From positions 310,001 through 374,000 of the forward strand of contig NC_089431.1 of the NCBI RefSeq assembly GCF_026210795.1: a DNA stretch of 64,000 bases, given 5' to 3'. The translations under genes were made by a program, and so were the position numbers. This document shows positions 55,788 to 64,000 of this stretch, one piece after another. The notes below the pieces were generated by a model. It had not been told where the DNA came from and did no database searches. It saw nothing but the letters and a program-made list of their open reading frames with translations. Within the stretch, counting starts at the first letter, position 1; the number at the start of each line of letters is the position of its first letter. The stretch is from Rhizophagus irregularis. Lineage: Eukaryota; Glomeromycota; Glomeromycetes; Glomerales; Glomeraceae.

Positions 55788-57237
55788 TCCCATAATTTAT
55801 TTGTTAATAAACTTTAGTATTTCGTTATCATCATCATCATCACAAAATAAGTTTCGGTTTATTATATACAATACAGTATTTACATTTAATATTGAATCTT
55901 TTAATAATAAAAAAAAAATTATTTTCGGATACTGTATGATTGATTATTATGATTAAATGAATACTTTAATTAATAATTAAACGACCAGGATTCCCAAATT
56001 ATTGATCACTCGATCAAATACTATTACAAGTCATCACGGTCAAAAGATTATAGCGTATACCGCTATAACTTCCATTACTGCTAAATTAGTTAGGATACAG
56101 GAATAACCAGCCGTGTAAGCTCTAGTTAATAACGTCACATTAATATTTGAATTTTATGAGAAAAAAAAGGAATAAATAACAAATAAACCCGACTGGTTAC
56201 ATGCCGGAAAAAATAAGGTACCGCCGTCGTTGTCGGCCTATTATTTTACTGTCGATGAGAATAATTGTTAATAATATTTTGAGGAAATCTATTCGCTTTT
56301 GAAATATGTTGCCATCATCGAGCATCGACTCAGCCATTCAGCCGTCGCAACCACCATAAGTATACATAGAACAAATCATTACGTCACTACGGAGAATATA
56401 CTGAACTAAAGATAGAAGGAGCAGTAGGTTGGCAGAAGGCTGAGGAATAGAACATTAAATCTTTGAATAATCTCGAGTCTACGATTAGATATTAATATAC
56501 TGTATAAAAATATATGTGAAGTTCAATTAATAATTAGCAAGATTGGTGCATATGCCTGAGTGGGAATAAAAGAAATATGCTTCGAAATTAATTTTTATTT
56601 ACTTATAAACGGAATTTGAATGATATAGAATCATTATTATCGTTATTGTTCCTATTAATTTGGCTAGGTACTAGTTTCATCTTTTGTTATGAACAACTTA
56701 TTTGATTGTTCTAGTTATCGAAACACAAAAATTTTATATGACAATCGTAATATGAAATTTTTGCGTGACACGCTTTATATTTCATTTTCTAGTATTATAA
56801 TAAAGCTAACACGAGGATTTTATTGAGATGATTATTAACCAACCATACGGCCTATATTCATAATTAAATAAATACTCCGAATTCCGATTTTTTGATTGTA
56901 TTATTATTATTTTTTTTTTATCATTTAGAAAATCCCAAATAAAGAATATTTATTTCCTGAAATCGTTATTGTTTCTATTAATTTGGCTTTTCATTAAACC
57001 TTTATTGGATTGTTTTTTTTTCTTAGGTGGTACAAGAACGGTTTGATTAACTCCGAATTCCGACCATTTACCGTTTCTTTTATAAATTTGTTTGTATTTT
57101 TGAATTATTTAAAATATTTAGAATATTTAGAATATTTAGAATCTCAAATTTCAAAAAAAAAGTATATTACTTTTTACTTTTTTTTTTATAAAAATATAAT
57201 TTATTTTTTTTTTTGAAATTAAAATTAAATTATTAGT
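55788..57237. other. Intergenic, no gene seen
   Basis: AT-rich with a (CAT)n run near 55830 and a less AT-rich patch at 56000-56480 with stops in all frames. 57110-57145 repeats AGAATATTT three times. The conserved promoter block of the array kinases is not recognisable before the gene at 57238. Confidence 0.35.
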
Positions 57238-58780
57238 ATGGAGGAACCAAAGAATTTATGGAATGATGTTGATCATGAAAAATATCAGGTAACGTTATCT
57301 TTTAATAATTTTACGTAAAAAAAAAAATTTTCTAAATTTTAATTAATTAATTAAATAATAAATAATAATTAATAATAATAATAATTTTTTTATTTTAATA
57401 AAGAATCATGTTACGATTTCATTTGATTCAACTTCAGAATCAGAAGAAAGTTTAGTTTATATGAAAGATATAGAAAAAAGAAAAAAAGTATATGGAATAT
57501 GTGGAGAATGTAAAGAACCTGGTACAGGATGGAAATGGTGTCAACCTTGTAATTCTAAGAGATCAAGAAAAAATTTTATTAATTGGACAAGTTATAATAA
57601 TGATATTGATGAATTAATACAACTATCACAACTTAATGCTGTTTATTATAAATCAAGACTTGAATGGATACCTTTTGAAAAATTTCAAAATATCACTTAT
57701 ATTACAAAAGGTAATAATAGTAAAATTTATTCAGCTAAATGGAATGAAGGATGTATTAGATATTGGGATATTGAAAAACAAAAATGGAGTAGAAATCCAA
57801 AAATTGTTGCATTAAAAAGTTTGAATAATTCTAATGATATTGATATAGTTACGAATCTTTTAAATAGGGTAATTATAAAAAAAAAATTTTTTTTTAAGTA
57901 TTAAAAAAGATTGTTACAAAAATTGTTATTTATATATTTATTTATTATTTATTTTTTTTTTAAAAAAAACTTGCTCTATTTTTAGGTTAAAACTTATCTT
58001 CAAATTTATCTTTTTAATGTCGTTCATTGTTATGGAATAACACAAGATCCAAATACTAAAGAGTATATAATGGTTTTAAATTATTGTGAAAATGGAGATT
58101 TGAGAAATTATTATTTAAATTCACCTGATATGAATTTTGGAACAAAAATTTTTTTATTATTAGGAATTGCAAGAGGACTTTTAAATATTCATAGTGCTGG
58201 AAAAGCTCATAATAATCTTCATTCTAGTAATATACTATTTAGAAAGACTGCATATATAAGTGGTTTAGGAATGTGTCAACCAGCACAATCAGATAAAAAA
58301 GAAGAAATTTATGGAGTATTACCATATATCGCACCAGAAGTTTTACGTGAATATCAATATACAAAAGCATCAGATATTTATTCATTTGGAATAATTATGA
58401 ATGAATTTCTTTCTGAAGAAATTCCTTTTAATGATATTCCTCATGATGAATCTTTGGCTGTTAAAATATGTAAAGGATTTAGACCAAAGATTTTAGAAGA
58501 TACACCAAAATTCCTTAAAGATTTGATTATTAAATGTTGGGATGATAAAATAGAAAATAGACCAACTATTGATGAATTATATCAATTATTAAAAAAATGG
58601 AATGATGATATTAAAGGTAATAAAGATAATGAAATTTGTTCTCAAATAAAAGAATGTGATGAAATTAGAGAGAAAAAATTTAAAAACAAATCAAATGAAG
58701 AGAAACCTGAATCACATCCACAAGCAATTTATACCAATAGAATTTTAAATTTTAAAAATCTTACGGAATTATTAAATTAG
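57238..58780 (+). CDS. Kinase paralogue with lost catalytic residues, 436 aa
   Basis: Exons 57238-57288, 57404-57868, 57986-58780; phases agree and the frame is fully open. Same family and intron positions as the genes at 25193 and 34255: exon 1 MEEPKNLWNDVDHEKYQ, zinc-knuckle CGEC...CQPC, ALK lysine, GVLPYIAPEV, DIYSFG, KCWDDKIENRPT. However the Gly loop is ITKGNNSKIY (glycines lost), the HKD motif is HNN (catalytic Asp replaced, residue 249), HSGN is HSSN, and DLG is GLG (metal-binding Asp replaced, residue 265). It should be a pseudokinase. The C-terminal tail is cut by a TAG at 58778 where paralogues splice to three more mini-exons; the donor-like TTCAGGT remains just behind. It is either a maintained pseudokinase or a gene early in decay. 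Confidence 0.85.
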
Positions 58781-60603
58781 TTCAGGTTTAAAAGGTATTG
58801 AATTCGACATTTTTTTTATTAGTTTATTACAATAGTATGGATTTTATTTTTATTATATCTTGAATTATTATTTATTTATATAATTATGTATCAGTTTAGC
58901 GTATTTATATATATATATATTAATAAAGAAATATTATTTTATTGGATTAATTATTTTATTGGATTAACGTAAAAAATATCGAGATGTGAAATAAACTATA
59001 AAAAAATCTTGAATTCTTGAACGATCTATTTTATTATTTGTAATTCTTAGAAGTGATTGAAATCGAAAAATTATTATATTTATTCATTGAGACGAGACGT
59101 CACGACGATTACTAAATAATAATGTTAGACCATTTGACAAGGAACGGGTACCGTTACACAGTCCGAAGTATCGTTATTGATTTCCAATACCAAAAATTAT
59201 CAAAAATGATAACTTTGTAAAATATGCAGAACATGCATATGCCCGCATGAGTTTACTTAAAGCATTTCATCTTTCATAATAGTATATAGTCTTCCTTTAC
59301 GCATTAGTAAAACTTGTATATGAATAAACCGCGAGAGATAAGGTCAATCATCGTCCGACCAAATAGTCAATATGTTTTAACGTGAAAATCTAAGCGAATT
59401 ATATGGAAACGTTCAAAGCGGGCGTTGAAATCCTAAAGTAGATTTATTTAGAATCGATAAAACCATTGTCTAAACTATCAAATGAGAAAAAAATTATACG
59501 TTCAAAATATGTACTACAAGTATAATGTCGAGATTGAAACCATTCAATCAATAATCACCACGATATTTGAAATTTAAAATATTAGTACCCAAGTACTCAA
59601 ATAGAATTCACTTGATAAAGATATAAATTTATAACCAATTAACCAATCAAACAAAATTTTTGACATCATGAAATTTTTTTTATAACTCACAATAATTTTA
59701 ATAAATAAAATAATTTAATTAATAGTACCTAAAATTTTTATTTTATTTTATATTTTTTTTCAAAAAAATTTTTTTTTTTTCTCGTAATTTTTTTTTAGGG
59801 GACAAATTTTCAAATTATACTAAGTAAATTAAACTAAAGTATACTAAAGTAACAAATAATAATAAAATAAAAAATAAAAAAATAAAATAAAATAAAATAA
59901 AATAAAATATTTTTGGTAATATTAATTTTTTTTTTAAAAAAAAAAAATTTTTGTTTCGTTAATTGAAATATTGATGAGATTTTTGTTTTTTTAAATAGGA
60001 TAAATAAATGATTGAAATTGTTCTTTCGATTCGATAGTAAATTTTGATTTTTAAGAGGGGGGATATTTGATCTGATAATTATAGATAACTATTGATAATT
60101 ATAGATAATTATAGATATTTTTTTTAAAAGATTGTCTTTTTTTTCGTGAATAAAGAGGGGATCGATGATAATTTTATCTCAAAAAGTAAATAAATTCTCT
60201 CTCTTTTCAAAAGATTGTTCGTTCTCAGAAAATGAATGTATATGAGGAACTAAATTAGAGCTTACTTTTTTTTTTTAAAAAAAAAGCAAAAACTATTAAC
60301 TTTAAAACTATATATAATAATAAAGAATCAAAGTTGAGAGAAATAAAGGAATATCAAATTCACATCTTTTTTTCTCAACTCAATCCCAAAAAAAATATAA
60401 TATACTAATCTACAATAAAGTAAACTCTAAAAAAACCTCTATTTTTTTTCTTTTTCTATTTTTCTTATTTTTTTTTCCAATATATATTTATTTACCCAGA
60501 AGTCCTTTAAATGTCCAAAATAAAGAAAAAAATAAAAATTTAAATATATTACATAAATATTACATCAAATCCTACATAAATAAACGTAGGTTGTATGAAT
60601 TTT
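58781..60603. other. Intergenic; simple repeats, 3' UTR of the 7TM gene
   Basis: No gene. 59139-59151 (AAGGAACGGGTAC) matches the word before the MITE at 41780. 59877-59908 is (AAAAT)n. 60240-60600 is A/T-rich and forms the 3' region of the minus-strand 7TM gene. Confidence 0.4.
59850..59910. repeat. (AATAA)n simple repeat
   Basis: AATAAAATAAAATAAAATAA runs from about 59858 to 59908 with few interruptions. Confidence 0.8.
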
Positions 60604-62325
60604 TTAAGGAAAAGCGGACGTTGATGTATCATCATTATCTGATGTTGACGCATGTGGATTAGTCGTATATAGTGTAGGCAAATGTGGTATAGAAGTATGT
60701 GTAGAAGTATGTGATGTAGAAGCATGTGAAGTATAAATATGTGGTGGAGAAAATGGAGATTGTGGTGGAGAAGTAGATGCAAAACTTCCTGATGTAGGTG
60801 ATGTAATACTTATAGGAGAATCTAATTGTGCCGAACCTCTACGAGTTGAAGCTGTAACAACAGGAGCGGGCCAACGTAACAAAGGAACATCAGAATCCGT
60901 AGAATTCTCACGTGAATGGTATAAACTTTCCGCGTCTGAATATACTTGTTCCATAATTGGAGATTGTGAAGCGTCAGATATTGAGTTTGATAATGTTGGA
61001 ATTATTATATTTTCCAATCGTGGTTCTGATTTATCAGGTACTCGCATCTCACTATAATTACCAAAATGATGAAAAAAAAAAGTTAGACACATTATTAACA
61101 TAAATTAACATAGATTAAAATAATTAAAATAATTAAGGTACATACCCATAGGCGATTCCAGCCATTACAAAGATGTTTAATATCATGGGCATCCAATTTG
61201 TAACAGAAGCTAATACTTTGCTAGTTTCGATATTATTTATGATCTTGTCGCTCAAGAAGGCGTATACCCCTAAGATAATACCCAAAGCTACAAAGCTTAG
61301 AATAAACGCTGAATTTATTAAACGCATCTAAATATATAAATAAATTTAAAAGTTAATACATTTGGATGAGATGATTATAGAAATACTATCTATAATATAG
61401 AAATATATATACCTTTCTTACGGAACGTTGCAATTTTCTGTGTTTTATTTCCAATTCAGCACCCATAGTAAAATTGCTTTGAGTATTACGAGATCGAGAA
61501 TTTCTTGAAGGATAACCGCTAACACCTTCTAATAAATGTAAACCTTCACTAGCAATTCCAACCAATTTATTTCCATAAACTAAAAATCCAATAGCTACTA
61601 TAATAGCACTTATAGAACAAGTGCAATAATATATGGACTTAATAATGCTAATCATTTCATTAGAATTACTAGTTGGAAATTGACGAAAATAACCCGAAAA
61701 CACGGCACAAGTAACTCTAATCACACCAAGTACTAAAATATAAGAAATGTATACACCAGCTATACCACGTAAATTTGGAAGGTGTAAAGCGTGTTTATAA
61801 TGTGGATTCTGTCTATAGAAATACATGCGTGGAATTGTACGTAATACTCCCGCTAGATATGTTACGACAGAAACTAATCCAAGGAACCATGAAAAATCCG
61901 ACACTACTTCACGTACTATCCATTGTTCTGGGAATAAGTTATATATTAATATAACACAACTGAAGACCCGAGCTAAATAAAGGAAAAAGAAAAATATTAA
62001 TTTAGCTAATCTTGTTTCGACCGAAAACCGAAAAGAAAAAAACCTATAATAAATTATACATACCACCACCCCAAAATATTTGTATGAGTAAATAACCTTC
62101 TAACGTTAAAAAACCTTTTATTCTAAATAATTTTGTATCCGGTCTACTATAAAGACGCCATGATAATAACCATATAGAACATAAGAATATAAAAAGTGAT
62201 AAATAAGTTGTTACTCCATATACCACTTGAAAATATTCTTGACCGAAACAATTTGATACATTTATTGTCCATTCGCAATTAGATGTTTGTGATGAATTAT
62301 ATTGTGAAGAAGAAGATGATGACAT
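60604..62325 (-). CDS. Seven-pass membrane (receptor-like) protein, 483 aa
   Basis: Exons 62325-62064, 61972-61413, 61327-61146, 61051-60604 (minus), introns 91, 85 and 94 nt, all phases closing. The N-terminus is short, polar and Ser-rich with two possible N-glycosylation sites (NSS, NVS) and Cys. Hydrophobic helices: VVYGVTTYLSLFIFLCSIWL, the KGFLTLEGYLLIQIFWGG segment with RVFSCVILIYNLF, DFSWFLGLVSVVTYLAGVL, GVYISYILVLGVIRVTCAVF, YYCTCSISAIIVAIGFLVYG, FILSFVALGIILGVYAFL and WMPMILNIFVMAGIAYG, which makes about seven. A basic loop (KHRKLQRSVRK) precedes TM6. The last exon is a long Ser/Thr/Pro/His-rich cytoplasmic tail (SPTSGSFASTSPPQSPFSPP), a likely phosphorylation target. The topology fits a fungal GPCR-like receptor. 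I cannot assign a class or ligand. A transporter is less likely because of the receptor-like layout and tail. Confidence 0.85.
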
Positions 62326-64000
62326 ATTTAAATTATTATATTAGGTATAAAGGATTATATACAATTATTTACAAAAAGGGTGAGAAAATATTTTTTTTTT
62401 TTATTTCGTTGTTAAGAAATCGAAGGTTTTTATATCTAAAAAATTAACATAGACTAAAAAAGGACTAATTTAGGTAACAAGATAAAAAAAAAAATAAAGT
62501 TTTTATTTGTTTATTCCCAATATTTTTTTATTTTCGGTTTTTTAAAGAGAAAATATAATAAAATATTTTCTCAATAAAATTCCGAAATAAAAAAATAGGT
62601 ATTTTATTAATTAGCTGAAAAGGAGAGAAAAAATTTTTTTTTTTCGAACCCAGGTAAAAAATGGGCGGATTAAATCATGTTTTGATGGTAACATAAATGC
62701 GAGGAGGATTTCACAAAATAGAAAGTAGTATCGTAATATAAATAATTTATTTATTTAGTGATGATAATCTGCAACATACTTTCTCAATGCATAAAAGTAT
62801 AACAAATAATCCATTTATGCAATAATGCAATCAAATTTGCGTCATTACCTACTTTACAATATACAATGAACTATTTAAGTATTTATTTATTTATATTATA
62901 AAAATATATATTATATTAACCTATAAATAATAAGTTCTTACTTATTATGGAGAATGAATTAAATATTAAAAATAGTGAATGTGTGGCGTACATTTTTATC
63001 ATATACAAATCAAATACAGTACTAATTCAAACTTTTACCAAACGGATGATAGCTTAAAACTGTGGCTTGGCAAATAGTTACACAATGCGGAGACAATGAT
63101 GTTAAGTGTTTGTACCGATTTTTTGCTTTGCATAATATGTTCGTTTCAAGTAAAAACCGAAAGGCGAAAGAATCATTATCATCATATTTTTTTACCAAAG
63201 TTTTATAATTATTCTTGGCAGTGTTACGGCTGTGTTATATTAATCCTTAATCTTTTAGCGTTCATTCATTCATCATTATCAACAATAACAACAACTTCAG
63301 CTTCTTATTTGTTTATTTATGTGCACAGCCAATGATATTTTGTTAAAATTGGACGGGAATTATTAAATTTATTCATCATTCATGACCAACTAATACCTTT
63401 CGTAAGTGAAAAAAATCAATAGTTCCAAATAAGTCGTAATTATCATGAATTATTATGTAAGTTGTAAGTTGCTCGTGACAAGGTTCCAGTGTTTTCCCTG
63501 CATATAATCATCATGATTTTCTTGAAAAATTCCCCAATTAGTAAATAATTAAAAAGTATGAAACATGTGAAACGACTTCTGGAACGTTCCCATTCTCAAA
63601 CACTTCATGACCTTGTCACGCAATTCATGACCTTGTCACGCGATGTGTTACATGAAACACGGCTGAAAAATTCTTGTAATTTGCTAAAATTAGTTTTTGC
63701 AAGGCTAGGGTTTCCGTATTGTAACACAATATTGTGGCTTCTTTTTTTTTATGTAGTGATATAAAATAAGGCGTTAGTTTAGTGTGGGGAATATATATTA
63801 AACAAGTTTTTTGGCGGGAATTCTCTTAATTTTTTCCAACCTTCTATTTTAATAATATTATTTTCCCTTATTAACCGACGTTTTAAATTTCTTTGTTTTT
63901 TTTTCAATCACCTTGTCTTAAAAATACCGTTGTTTTTTTTTAAAAGAGTTGTACAACATTTTCGTTAATGGATAAAAATTTCTTATTATGTAAAACAAAA
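62326..64000. other. Upstream of the 7TM gene; no other gene seen
   Basis: 62326-62650 is A/T-rich promoter and leader region without an obvious single TATA box. 63090-63340 and 63558-63764 have open frames of 68-79 codons without protein-like features. At 63604-63641 the word TTCATGACCTTGTCACGC is directly repeated (20-bp spacing). Confidence 0.4.

Noticed and set aside
62044-62090. Very short (16-20 nt) intron between exons 1 and 2 of the 7TM gene
   Set aside because: Too short to splice. The acceptor TTTATTTAG at 61973 gives a 91-nt intron with correct phase instead.
63558-63764. 68-codon plus-strand frame
   Set aside because: It includes a short direct repeat (TTCATGACCTTGTCACGC twice) and has no recognisable features.

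Overview
The window is AT-rich, intron-containing fungal DNA. It strongly suggests an arbuscular mycorrhizal fungus (Glomeromycotina, Rhizophagus type). The reasons are: very AT-rich intergenic DNA; short (about 60-140 nt) GT-AG introns; tandem lineage-expanded TKL-type protein kinases with a Cys-rich N-terminus and HKD/DLG motifs; an F-box/LRR-like single-exon gene with a decayed neighbour; a hAT transposase with BED finger and many short non-autonomous elements; and a remnant resembling the C-terminal nuclease-like domain of Crinkler proteins. No organelle, rRNA or intact tRNA signal was seen.

Layout. 1-670 is the 3' end of a 7TM receptor-like gene with a 37-nt mini-exon. 0.7-5.6 kb holds short inverted-repeat elements (two with candidate 8-bp target duplications) and a small secreted-peptide gene (4027-4304, minus). 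5.7-8.1 kb is a six-exon kinase gene on the minus strand with a one-base frameshift. 10.3-12.9 kb is an intact F-box gene next to its decayed duplicate. 18.8-20.2 kb is a gene graveyard: an ARPC2 (Arp2/3 p34) pseudogene and a kinase N-terminal fragment. 21.3-36.1 kb is a tandem kinase array on the plus strand: one pseudogene and two intact six-exon genes, with shared promoter and downstream blocks. 38.3 kb holds a 5'-incomplete ORF with a deaminase-like CxE...CxxC pattern. 40-47 kb is repeat-rich, with a 414-bp hAT-type MITE and an orphan kinase first exon. 47.1-47.8 kb is a candidate small membrane protein. 48.25-50.03 kb is a hAT transposase with a damaged C-terminus. 51.1-51.7 kb is a broken Crinkler-like remnant. 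53.0 kb is an intact coiled-coil protein gene. 57.2-58.8 kb is a fourth plus-strand kinase paralogue that has lost its catalytic residues. 60.6-62.3 kb is an intact four-exon seven-pass membrane protein.

There are no operons. The genes relate mainly by duplication and decay. Kinase, F-box and 7TM genes belong to signalling families, and the DNA between them is built from hAT-type MITEs, palindromic repeats, minisatellites and dispersed repeats of 80-450 bp. Exon structures given here were deduced by eye from splice sites, reading phase and comparison between paralogues inside the window; transcript data would be the decisive test.
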